Virus record (IMG/VR): IMGVR_UViG_3300025543_000247
Coordinates: 1-22,126 of that record
Strand: one strand, 5' to 3'
Origin: a virus
DNA: 22,126 nucleotides
This document shows, one piece after another, positions 1-8,711 of the stretch (position 1 is the stretch's first letter; every line of letters starts with the position of its first letter). The notes under the pieces were generated by a model. The model had not been told where the DNA came from. It did no database searches and saw only the letters and a program-made list of their open reading frames with translations. The translations under genes and the position numbers were made by a program.

Positions 1-3000
1 CTTTTACACGAATATTTGTTCCAGAAACATTTGTCACTGTACCGTTAGCAGAAGAGGTTGAACCAACAAGAGTATCACCAATTGCGATACCGCCCGGTGC
101 AGCCGAAAGTGTGAGTGTTGTTTCACCATGAACATCTTCATTAATACGATTAAAGATTGTTGCGGTATCAGTTGTGTCAATCGTTAGATATTCTTTATCA
201 ATATTTTTAAAGACCGCAGTACCAGTTTGATTTGTACCAAAGTTAGCAAAGTACACATTAAACTTCAAATCTTCGTCTTGTAATGGAGTCCAGTTCTTGT
301 CGTTTGCAGAAGAAAAGAGTGTGCCAATTACTGGTTGTTTTGATACACGATTACCAGAAAGTAAATCTGTTCTTCCAAGACGAGAAGTCCATACTGTATA
401 GTTTGGATTGTTATCTACTGGTTTTACAATAATAGCATAATCAATTGAGTTGAGTAGATATACTGGAGTTTCAAAGATTACTGGAGTAGGCGCAGAACCA
501 TTTGAACTTACGTTAACATCAGCAGAAGGTACGATTACACGACCAAATGGGACAACTCTATTTGTAATGAATGAAGTAGAAGGATCACATTCACGAATTT
601 CAATTGCAACACCTTTTACCGAATCTTTACTCTGGAAATACATGTCAATCTTAGATAAGAACATTCCAGGTGAAGCAACACCAGCAGAACCGAGACCATC
701 ATTTACACTGAATGTTTGGGCAAGTGGATCTGGTTGGGGTATAAATCTAATAGATGTCGTTGATTCGGTAACCGTTCTTGTAAGTGTTTCAATTTCACGA
801 GTTGCAACAATCGTACCTTGCTGTACAACACTTAGTCCACCAGCACTGTATGTTGCATCAGCAAAAGTAGCGACTGCTCCAAAACCAAGACTGTTTGTTG
901 GACTATCGGTTAAGATAAACTTGAGAGATCCAACTGGAAACTTGAGAGCGTCTTCATTTGGAATTCTAAACAATCCACGAATAATACCCGTAGCATCAGT
1001 GATTAATGCGCTGCCCTCCGAAGCAGTGTTGGCAAACGATGTATTTGCTGGAGAACAGAAAGCATTTACATCTGACCCATCAAAGAATGCATAAACACGA
1101 GTACTTGGCTTCATACCTTCGGCTGTAAATTGTACAACACGAGAGCGCATGAATGGAATAATGTTTACGTCTCTGATCGAATCGCCTAAATCAGTCTCAA
1201 TTACGTTACCAGTATTAACAATTAATTGTTGACCTGTGCGACTTTCAGTTGTAGTAATTTGCCTGCCACTTCGAGTAGAACTACTACTCCAATCTCCCCA
1301 CTGAATGCCAGTAAAGTTAGCAACTTCAGCGATTGCTTCAGCAATACCACCAAAATCAATTGTGACAGATGGTACTGTTGTAATATCTTTCCAATAATCA
1401 GTGTCTGGCGTAAGTGTAATTATACCATTATATGTATAAAGTGCACCAGAAGCATTTCTTGTATCTGTCGCAAATGGATTGCTGATTGTTTCATCATGCG
1501 TCCAAGGAAGCATAATTAACTTACCAGCATTTGGTGCTGTTACAGAAGCAATTGTTGATGATGTTGTTGAAGTACCACCAACCGCTGAAGCACCAGCACT
1601 AAATGTACCAGATATATTTGAAAGATAAAGTTTTGTTCCAACTTGATAATCAAGCGTACCAGTAGCAGAACCAGCAGTAATTACTTCGCCGTTTGAATAT
1701 GTTCCAGTTCCAACAACCAACGTGATATCTTTTGATGTTGCGGTTGTGTTTGTTGAGTTGGCAGATTTAAATTCAGCCTGAACATCATCAACTTTAAATG
1801 ATGGGCGAGCTTCTTTGTTAGCTTTATCAATAGCAACTGCATATCCTGGGTCATAGATATCGGATGATGTGAAGTCAACAAACTCATCAACAATAATACC
1901 GTTTTTAAATCTATCTACACCAGAACCATCAGCAAGGAATAATTCTTTCGTATCTGTTTCAAGCAATGAAAGTGATGTGTAATACTCAAGATTATCAATA
2001 CGTGATTCAAGACCTTGAATATCTTTCATTGTGAAGCGACGAATACGAACAGGATCAAGTTTAATCGCAAGGTCAGCACGACCACCTGGAGCAGTTGCAG
2101 TACTAATACGCTTTGCATTATCTTGTGGAAGAGATGGATAAGGTTTTACATTTACAATAGCAATCGTCATACCATCAGATGGTGCAGGTGGTGTTTTTGG
2201 ATCAAGACTTGGAACGCCTTTGATTGATCTTAAAGCATTAGATGAAGTAATAACAATTCTATCTTTGCGTGGAAGATAATAATCAAAGTCTGTAATGAAG
2301 TCTTCATTAGGAGCCATAAATCGTAGCCCACCACTTGGCTCAACAATCGATGTTGAAACTGCTGGGTTACGAGAGATGTTTGTAAGAGTTGTTACATTGT
2401 TTGCAGTGTCAGTGATACGTGGACGAATATCAATATGATTGCGTAAATCGTACCGAGTGCCAGTTGTTGGTGATGTATAAACAGGAATCTCACCAGTAGT
2501 AATCGCAGTTGTATTTGCGCTATTTGTATCATCGATTGGATACGAATCAACTGAGAAGTAACCAACGCCCTGTGAAGTATCATGAGTAAAGTAATCAAAC
2601 TTAACAAGATAGACATTGCCATTTGCTGGTGTATGTGAAGCACCATTCTTTAACTTGAGTTTAGCATGGTCATAGAAGTTATCACGCATACCTGTGTCAA
2701 GCGAGAAACTACTTGTAACATCAGTACCTTCAGATGTCGTTGTAAAGAAAGTATTGCCAGTCTTTACACGAACTTCACGAAGAGCAAATCCATCAGAAGC
2801 GCCAAGATTCCATGGTCCAGCAGTTGTACCAGAATCCGAAACATTAATTTCTACATAACGACTTTCTTGAATATTCTTTGCTTTCTCTTGACCGTTCACT
2901 TTCTTGAGTTCACAAATAACAGAAGCAGCAACAGTAGAGTTTAATGTCTCTTCAATATCAATCGTTGCACTTGTAGTGGAGTTGATTGTAACTGTACGAG

Positions 3001-5011
3001 CAGCAGCATCACCACCAACACCATTGAGACTAATAACTTGACCATCATTAAACTGTTTGAAGAGTGTAGCACTTGAGATAGCAGCACCTTCGCCATTACC
3101 GTGAACACTTACTTGTGTTGCGCTATCAACAGATGAAACGACATATGTGTTTGCTTCGCCTTGAAGTTTAAGAATATCGCCAACATTATACTTAGAAGTG
3201 GCAGATGTAAGACCCGTGATAGTGTTTGCACCTGCGCCACGAGCGGCAGTTGTTTCAAGAGCAGATGCGGTATTTGCAGCAGCATTAAGAACAACATAGA
3301 AGTTTTCACGTTCTTGAGTGTCATTTAATGCACCAGTAGAGAATGGAAACTGTTCTGTCGCATCACCAGTTGCAATTGTTACTGTGCCATCAGCCGCAAT
3401 AGTGACTGGGAATTCTTTGAGAAAACGGAATTCGTTATCAATTTGATCGGATGTATCACGAAGCGTTTTGATGTTTTCAGCAGGAATATTAAATAATGCA
3501 CGGTTGAAACTTGTTTCTAAAATTGTTGCATTGTTAGCAGTCAATACTGTATCAGCAATACCATCTGTTGTACCATCATTATGATAGATTGACCGAACAT
3601 AACTGAAACTGTTTGCAGTCATATTGATATCATAGAGATATAACTTTAATTGACCAGAAGCAGCACCCTTTGAACCTGAGTTATATTCAACAGCACGAAC
3701 ACGAGCTTCACCAATCTTTGTACCAATAGCACTTGGAACAACAGTAGTGAATGAGTTATTTGAAATAGCATTTACAGCAGTATTGTAAAGTTCAACACGG
3801 TCATGACCATTAACGTCCCATGTACCAACTACTTCATTGACTGTTGTGTAGTTGCCATAGTTAGCAGGTATAGAAATATTTTCTACTGAGTTAACGTCTG
3901 TTGCTTTGTCGATTGTAACATGACTAGTTGTAAGAACTTCGTTCTCAAATCCTTTAACATATGCTTTACCTGGAGCAATATCAACGACCAGTTTGTTTAC
4001 ATCACCACCATTACCAGAAGTATAAACACCACCATTATTTGCAGAATTTAAATGTTCACGAAGCCGAGATGTAAGACCGTTAACGATATAGTTACCAGAT
4101 TCATCATATGTGCGACGAGCAATGTATTCGTTAATAACTGAATAAAGAGGCTTATCTGCTTTGAATTCAATAAGACCATTGCGAATACGAGCACGTTCTA
4201 CAAATGCTGTATCATTTTCATCTGTAAGAGATTTTGTTGTAAGAACAGCTTCAAGTTTAAGACGGTCAGCACCTGGAGCAGAATAGTTATACGAACCTTG
4301 TGCTGGATCAAGCAGTGTTGTATCTGAAGAAGATGTTACAATTGTTTCGTTGATAGTATAACCAACTTTGATATTTGTGTTTGCACTATAACGACCGACA
4401 ATTGTATTTGCTGCTGATACATTAATGAAATGGTCTTTGGCATATATGATACCATCACCAAACGAAATACGAGATGCAGAACCTAAAACATTTGTTGATT
4501 GAACACCTTCAGTAATAACGTTTGCTGATAATGCAGTATTAGATGTAAGAACTTCACCACTCAAAAAGGCAGTAGCAGTTCCTGTAGAACCAGCGCCAGT
4601 ATAACGAATGTAAAGAGTTTTTGTATTTGGTGTTTGTGCTTCTGTGCCAGTTGCAGAGTCAATAACATATGCAGTAACACCAGATGTGCCACCAGTAATT
4701 GTTGAACCAACAAATGCAGCAGTATTTACGGTTGTTGCATTTTGATCAGCATCACGAATCTTAACATATTTAATATTACGGTCGTAGTTCATTTCTAAAC
4801 CACGAACAGTACTTCCCTCTACGAAGACATGCTCACCAAAACGGTCAATTTGATTTTGGAGAATAGTCTGCATTTGAGTAAGTTCACGGGCTTGAACAGC
4901 AAGACCTGGACGATATAAAACACGATGAAAGTTTTTACTCTCGTCGAAATCGTCATAGTATGGACTGACATTGAAATCAGTTGTCAATGAATTCGTATTA
5001 GCAGTTGCCAT
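1..5011 (-). CDS. Giant DUF4815-type virion structural protein (3' end outside window)
   Basis: Open frame read by eye from ATG at 5011 to the left edge: about 1670 codons, no stop seen, C-terminus missing. The start has AAGGA (5021-5025, minus strand) nine bases upstream, overlapping the gp8 stop. Residues 31-63 carry the motif RPGLAVQARELTQMQ followed by QNQIDRFGEHVF, which I recognise as the N-terminus of the DUF4815 family of marine T4-like phages. Near residue 985-1015 is a probable helix (RRFTMKDIQGLESRI, then LEYYTSLSLLE). Near 1290 comes FMRSRVVQFTAEGMKPS, and near 1425 DPLAQTFSV begins a probable beta-sandwich seen in other large cyanophage tail proteins. Ser/Thr/Gly-rich beta repeats, some of the ITGGTSG type, are scattered through it. 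It follows gp8, where T4 has gp9-gp12, so a peripheral baseplate or host-contact role is inferred. The exact function is unknown. Confidence 0.8.
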   Translation of the reverse strand, partial: MATANTNSLTTDFNVSPYYDDFDESKNFHRVLYRPGLAVQARELTQMQTILQNQIDRFGEHVFVEGSTVRGLEMNYDRNIKYVKIRDADQNATTVNTAAFVGSTITGGTSGVTAYVIDSATGTEAQTPNTKTLYIRYTGAGSTGTATAFLSGEVLTSNTALSANVITEGVQSTNVLGSASRISFGDGIIYAKDHFINVSAANTIVGRYSANTNIKVGYTINETIVTSSSDTTLLDPAQGSYNYSAPGADRLKLEAVLTTKSLTDENDTAFVERARIRNGLIEFKADKPLYSVINEYIARRTYDESGNYIVNGLTSRLREHLNSANNGGVYTSGNGGDVNKLVVDIAPGKAYVKGFENEVLTTSHVTIDKATDVNSVENISIPANYGNYTTVNEVVGTWDVNGHDRVELYNTAVNAISNNSFTTVVPSAIGTKIGEARVRAVEYNSGSKGAASGQLKLYLYDINMTANSFSYVRSIYHNDGTTDGIADTVLTANNATILETSFNRALFNIPAENIKTLRDTSDQIDNEFRFLKEFPVTIAADGTVTIATGDATEQFPFSTGALNDTQERENFYVVLNAAANTASALETTAARGAGANTITGLTSATSKYNVGDILKLQGEANTYVVSSVDSATQVSVHGNGEGAAISSATLFKQFNDGQVISLNGVGGDAAARTVTINSTTSATIDIEETLNSTVAASVICELKKVNGQEKAKNIQESRYVEINVSDSGTTAGPWNLGASDGFALREVRVKTGNTFFTTTSEGTDVTSSFSLDTGMRDNFYDHAKLKLKNGASHTPANGNVYLVKFDYFTHDTSQGVGYFSVDSYPIDDTNSANTTAITTGEIPVYTSPTTGTRYDLRNHIDIRPRITDTANNVTTLTNISRNPAVSTSIVEPSGGLRFMAPNEDFITDFDYYLPRKDRIVITSSNALRSIKGVPSLDPKTPPAPSDGMTIAIVNVKPYPSLPQDNAKRISTATAPGGRADLAIKLDPVRIRRFTMKDIQGLESRIDNLEYYTSLSLLETDTKELFLADGSGVDRFKNGIIVDEFVDFTSSDIYDPGYAVAIDKANKEARPSFKVDDVQAEFKSANSTNTTATSKDITLVVGTGTYSNGEVITAGSATGTLDYQVGTKLYLSNISGTFSAGASAVGGTSTTSSTIASVTAPNAGKLIMLPWTHDETISNPFATDTRNASGALYTYNGIITLTPDTDYWKDITTVPSVTIDFGGIAEAIAEVANFTGIQWGDWSSSSTRSGRQITTTESRTGQQLIVNTGNVIETDLGDSIRDVNIIPFMRSRVVQFTAEGMKPSTRVYAFFDGSDVNAFCSPANTSFANTASEGSALITDATGIIRGLFRIPNEDALKFPVGSLKFILTDSPTNSLGFGAVATFADATYSAGGLSVVQQGTIVATREIETLTRTVTESTTSIRFIPQPDPLAQTFSVNDGLGSAGVASPGMFLSKIDMYFQSKDSVKGVAIEIRECDPSTSFITNRVVPFGRVIVPSADVNVSSNGSAPTPVIFETPVYLLNSIDYAIIVKPVDNNPNYTVWTSRLGRTDLLSGNRVSKQPVIGTLFSSANDKNWTPLQDEDLKFNVYFANFGTNQTGTAVFKNIDKEYLTIDTTDTATIFNRINEDVHGETTLTLSAAPGGIAIGDTLVGSTSSANGTVTNVSGTNIRVK

Positions 5012-5023
5012 TCAACTTATTCC

Positions 5024-6595
5024 TTAGAATTTAACGATGAGTTTTACATCTTCAATTTGGTCTGATGCACGAGAGATAGGACCACGGTTCTCTGTATATA
5101 GTACATCACCCGTATATGGTTTCAGACTACCAAGAGCAGCACTGCTAACCGTAGCAGTTACACTCGATGTACCGCCTGTGATTGTTTCTGAAGCAGAGAA
5201 TGTTCCATCTGTATCAATTACTCGAACAACACCAGCAGTGTTTGATGCATTTGTATTTGCAAAACTGACAAGTTTACCAGTTGCACCAGAAGTACCACCA
5301 GTAATCGTTTCGTCAAGAGTATAAGCACCTGAACTTGAAACACTTGAAACAGTGATTTGAGTTGTTTGGTCAAATGATGTGCCAGTTGCAATTGAACCAT
5401 TAGCAAGAAGTGGATCACGAATAAGACCAATCGTGCGGAAGTCGTTTGTTGTCATAAACGTACCGGATTCATCACCATCAAGTTGAACATTGACAATGAC
5501 ATTATGACCAGCAAGTTCTTGAACTGGATCAGAACCATGACCGCCTGGAGGTGCAACATATGCAGTTGCAGTAGCACCAGAGCCATGAGAAGTGTTTGCA
5601 GTAATTGCAACCGTTGCTTCTGAATAACCAGCACCAACTGAAACCATATTGATATAGTTGACTGTGTTACCGTTTGCACCACCCGAAACAACGTTTGCAT
5701 ATGCAGTAGCACCAGTACCATCACCAGTAATCGTGACAGTAGGACCAACTGAATATGTTGAAGAAGTATTTGGAGTAATTGAAAGAGCACCACCAAGCGT
5801 AAGTACTTTTGTACTACCAACATAGTTAGTGATATTACTAACTTGACCAGAACCAAGACCAGAAGCAATATACAAAGATGAACCTGTGTAGATATCATCA
5901 CTACCAGAAGCACCAGCGGCAAGTGTCATTGTTGTACTGTTTGCAACAGCAGCAAGAGTACCTGTGTTTGTGAGATAATTATCACCAACAGCATTTACAT
6001 CAATGATATTAATTGCGCCGTTAGCAGCAGCCGCTTGAACGTCCCATTGACCAGAACCATCATCAGCAGCAAGTGTTTTAATTGGTTGCCAGTTTGTCGA
6101 TAAGAACTTCAATGCGTTTGCAGCATCAACAGTGTACATATACTTCCAATGATAACCATCAGCAGTAACGAGAGTTGATGTAGAAGTGCCAGTTGGCTCT
6201 ACTGTAGAAGTAGCCGCTTTGTTATTAAAAAGACATTTGTATACGTTATAAGAACTACTGATTACATAAAGACCATTTGCGCTTGCTGGTGTAGCATGTA
6301 ATGTAGCTGAAGTATTATCGTATTCACGATAGATTTTACCTGAAGTCCAGTCATAACGAGGAACAGCAAACGTTACATCAGATGTTTGCACTTTTTTAGC
6401 TGCAAGCATTTTCTTCCAACTGTTATAGTCAATCTCTTGAACGGAATCAGATGGAGTTGGTGGATCATTATCATCATCCCAAGCGGATACTCTTGCGATA
6501 TAAAGATACATGTTCGTAGCAGCAGATTCACCAAACGCTTCTTGAAACTGTTCTGCATTATGAATTCGGAAATGACGTGTTACAATGCCTGGCAT
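5024..6595 (-). CDS. gp8: Baseplate wedge protein gp8, enlarged
   Basis: 523 residues against 334 in T4 gp8. Both ends match my recollection of T4 gp8. The N-terminal part has PPTPSDSVQEIDYNSW (45-60), then VPRYDW (78-83) and DGYHWKYMY, corresponding to PPYPTDSV, IPRRDW and DGYVWEYLF. The last 28 residues (LYTENRGPISRASDQIEDV, then a hydrophobic end) correspond to the T4 C-terminus, IYMENRPPIIMAMDQTEE. The extra length is mostly Gly/Ser/Thr-rich beta repeats in the middle and second half, including two copies of ETITGGTS near residues 427 and 467. In T4, gp8 is part of the wedge with gp7, gp10, gp6, gp53 and gp25. Start ATG 6595 has AAGGA (6606-6610) ten bases upstream, and a late promoter lies just before it. 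Confidence 0.88.
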   Translation of the reverse strand: MPGIVTRHFRIHNAEQFQEAFGESAATNMYLYIARVSAWDDDNDPPTPSDSVQEIDYNSWKKMLAAKKVQTSDVTFAVPRYDWTSGKIYREYDNTSATLHATPASANGLYVISSSYNVYKCLFNNKAATSTVEPTGTSTSTLVTADGYHWKYMYTVDAANALKFLSTNWQPIKTLAADDGSGQWDVQAAAANGAINIIDVNAVGDNYLTNTGTLAAVANSTTMTLAAGASGSDDIYTGSSLYIASGLGSGQVSNITNYVGSTKVLTLGGALSITPNTSSTYSVGPTVTITGDGTGATAYANVVSGGANGNTVNYINMVSVGAGYSEATVAITANTSHGSGATATAYVAPPGGHGSDPVQELAGHNVIVNVQLDGDESGTFMTTNDFRTIGLIRDPLLANGSIATGTSFDQTTQITVSSVSSSGAYTLDETITGGTSGATGKLVSFANTNASNTAGVVRVIDTDGTFSASETITGGTSSVTATVSSAALGSLKPYTGDVLYTENRGPISRASDQIEDVKLIVKF

Positions 6596-6633
6596 TTTTT
6601 CTCAATCCTTATGACTGAATAATTTATTTTATT

Positions 6634-6641
6634 TATTTATA
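6634..6641 (-). promoter_or_regulatory. T4-type late promoter before gp8
   Basis: Exact TATAAATA on the minus strand (TATTTATA on plus) in the 49-bp gap between the gp7-type gene and gp8. It matches the T4 late -10 element read by the gp55 sigma factor with gp33/gp45. By T4 spacing (-13 to -6) transcription would start near 6628, about 33 bases before the gp8 ATG. It would supply gp8 and the DUF4815 gene. Confidence 0.75.
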
Positions 6642-6644
6642 ATC

Positions 6645-8711
6645 TTAAACTGGGGTTCCAATGTAAAAAGAACCATTTGATAGAGTATTTCCAGAGTATG
6701 GAATCGTAATAGATACAGCAGTATTTGAGAATGTATTGCCTGTATAATACAATCCATTCGCAGTAGAACCATAATTATCTATAATTCTAATAACAGTGTT
6801 ACTATCAGGTATTTCAACTTGGAATACTGTATTATTACCAACAATCAGTTGAGGTGTTCCAATAACGGATACCGCTACATTAGCATAAGTTAGAATTGCT
6901 TCTGATGCATATGTGTTGATTGTTGGGTCATTGTATATAAACAGATCACCTGTACCTGGAGAGAATGTAAATACATTTGTTTCAATGTCACCAAGTGTAG
7001 GTTCAACAAGTGATAGACGTTCAATTGTTGGTGTTGTATTTGCTGCGGTATCAATATATGAATCCACAGAATCTGACACTGCTGTTGGAATATCAATTTC
7101 AATTTCAGAAATAACTTTAAGTGTTCTTGTATCATCTGTATCAATTGTTACAACAGGAGGTTCAACATCAGAGAATAATCTGATACGACCAAACATCTTT
7201 GTACCAGCAGGATGAACAATTTCGTTGACAAGTTTACGATATGTGTTAGTGAACTGGTCTGAACGAATTTCATACGAATATTCTTGATAGTAGAAGTTAT
7301 CTTGTAATCTATTGTTCCAACTCAACCAACCTTTAGTGTCAGTATATTTTCCTGGATAATTGATAATACCAGAAGTTACAGGATTCCCTTTAGCGTCTTG
7401 TGTACCAGAGCGTGTTGAATTAGTAACGGTAACTTCATCAAACTTGCTGTAGTTTGTACCAAAGGTAGACACATTAACTGATGTGATTGCGCCTGGAGCA
7501 TGGTCAGCACTAATTCTTGCATTGGCACCTTTAGTACCGCCGCTTCCATCTGGGATGTTAGCATTAAAAATATTTTGTTGAATTACAGATGCTGTTGGTA
7601 ATGTTGCATAGCCATAACCATAGTTAGTAGTTGTAATCGAACTAATCGTTCCCACAGTATTATTAGCAAAAGATAATACAGATGATAAAACAGAAGATGA
7701 GTTTGCACTTGCAAGATTTGCAGATACCGAAGAAGTATTTGCGCCAGCAGAAACAAACGTTGGTCCTGTATTTAAAACAACATTTTGAAATGGCTCGATT
7801 GTATCTGTGTTTAATGCAATAACTTCTGTATTTGAAATTCCTGTAATAGCAAACGATGTTCCAAAACCACCATTGTCAGTAATTGTAATCGTTGCGTTGG
7901 CTGTATATCCAGAACCACCATCATCAAGTGACCATTGAACAGAACTTGTATCGTTTGTTGCTGTTACACCACCAATTGCACCAGTACCAGATGCACTTGT
8001 TAAGGTAACGATATCATCTTTCTGGTGAAACGCACCACCCTGTGTGATTTGAATCGATTGTAGTGGACCAGCGCCAGCAAAGATAGTAGCGTAGACATCG
8101 TTGTTGCTTACAAGAGCAACTCTTTCGTTATCTTGGAATGTGCCTACAATGTCAAGAAGATAGAGTTCATCAACAATAGCACCACCAGAAATACCACCGA
8201 CAATTCTATCTACCTTTGCAGTAGCACCAGATGTTAGTCCAGTAATATTTTCATTTGCAAACTGTGTAACTAATCCAACTCTCGGTACACCAAGGCGAAT
8301 TGTATTTTCTTTAACCCAACGACCATCTGAAGCACGAAGAATATCTTCGCCTGGATAATAAAATTCAATCTCTTCGTTATAAAGCAGACGGAATAAAAGA
8401 CGATAAGAGAGTTCAGACCCACGAGCACGATACATATCTTTAATATGCTTTGCAAGTTTCTTTCGGTCTGCAAGTGTAGCACGTGGTATTGAACCTAATA
8501 CTTCACGATGAAAATACTCAAGATATTTGTCATACGTAGTATCAATGTCTTGATATTCTCGAAGATTCTTAGAAACCTCAATGACGTTGTTTGCTTGCTC
8601 GGTCCACTCGTAATAAGCCTTCACAAACGCAACGAAGTTAGGACCATCGTCACGAGCAAATTGAGGAAACTGTTGCTCAACAAGAGTAGATATTTTCTTA
8701 TCTGTAGACAT
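6645..8711 (-). CDS. gp7: Short gp7-type baseplate wedge protein
   Basis: 688 residues between gp6 and gp8, the T4 position of gp7 (1032 residues in T4). The N-terminal 130 residues are helical: a DGPNFVAFVKAYYEW segment, then RARGSELSYRLLFRLLYNEEIEFYY. This resembles the C-terminal third of T4 gp7, which I recall as containing SNFEAFCEAYIQYL and KGIEASYKFLFKVLYNEEVEIE. Near residue 485-515, NTYRKLVNEIVHPAGTKMFG resembles the T4 gp7 segment SDVIRFVHPVGFGF. Between them are roughly 350 residues of Gly/Ser/Asn-rich beta repeats (NITGLTSGATA, GGSGYTANATITI, GYGYATLPTASV), followed by a beta-rich tail of about 170 residues. The large N-terminal part of T4 gp7 is absent. The ATG directly abuts the gp6 TAA and has no clear ribosome site, so coupling is likely. 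Many databases call such proteins only virion structural protein. Confidence 0.7.
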   Translation of the reverse strand: MSTDKKISTLVEQQFPQFARDDGPNFVAFVKAYYEWTEQANNVIEVSKNLREYQDIDTTYDKYLEYFHREVLGSIPRATLADRKKLAKHIKDMYRARGSELSYRLLFRLLYNEEIEFYYPGEDILRASDGRWVKENTIRLGVPRVGLVTQFANENITGLTSGATAKVDRIVGGISGGAIVDELYLLDIVGTFQDNERVALVSNNDVYATIFAGAGPLQSIQITQGGAFHQKDDIVTLTSASGTGAIGGVTATNDTSSVQWSLDDGGSGYTANATITITDNGGFGTSFAITGISNTEVIALNTDTIEPFQNVVLNTGPTFVSAGANTSSVSANLASANSSSVLSSVLSFANNTVGTISSITTTNYGYGYATLPTASVIQQNIFNANIPDGSGGTKGANARISADHAPGAITSVNVSTFGTNYSKFDEVTVTNSTRSGTQDAKGNPVTSGIINYPGKYTDTKGWLSWNNRLQDNFYYQEYSYEIRSDQFTNTYRKLVNEIVHPAGTKMFGRIRLFSDVEPPVVTIDTDDTRTLKVISEIEIDIPTAVSDSVDSYIDTAANTTPTIERLSLVEPTLGDIETNVFTFSPGTGDLFIYNDPTINTYASEAILTYANVAVSVIGTPQLIVGNNTVFQVEIPDSNTVIRIIDNYGSTANGLYYTGNTFSNTAVSITIPYSGNTLSNGSFYIGTPV

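Noticed and set aside
450-1094. A 214-codon plus-strand open frame inside the giant virion gene
   Set aside because: It is antisense to a clearly coding minus-strand frame with recognisable motifs, has no ribosome site, and its product has no family-like pattern. Other long antisense or shifted frames within gp8, gp7, gp5 and gp32 were rejected for the same reason.
5452-5922. A 156-codon minus-strand frame inside gp8, very rich in Leu and Val
   Set aside because: It is a frame-shifted reading of the Gly/Ser/Thr-rich repeats of gp8; the odd composition is a by-product of the repeated codons.
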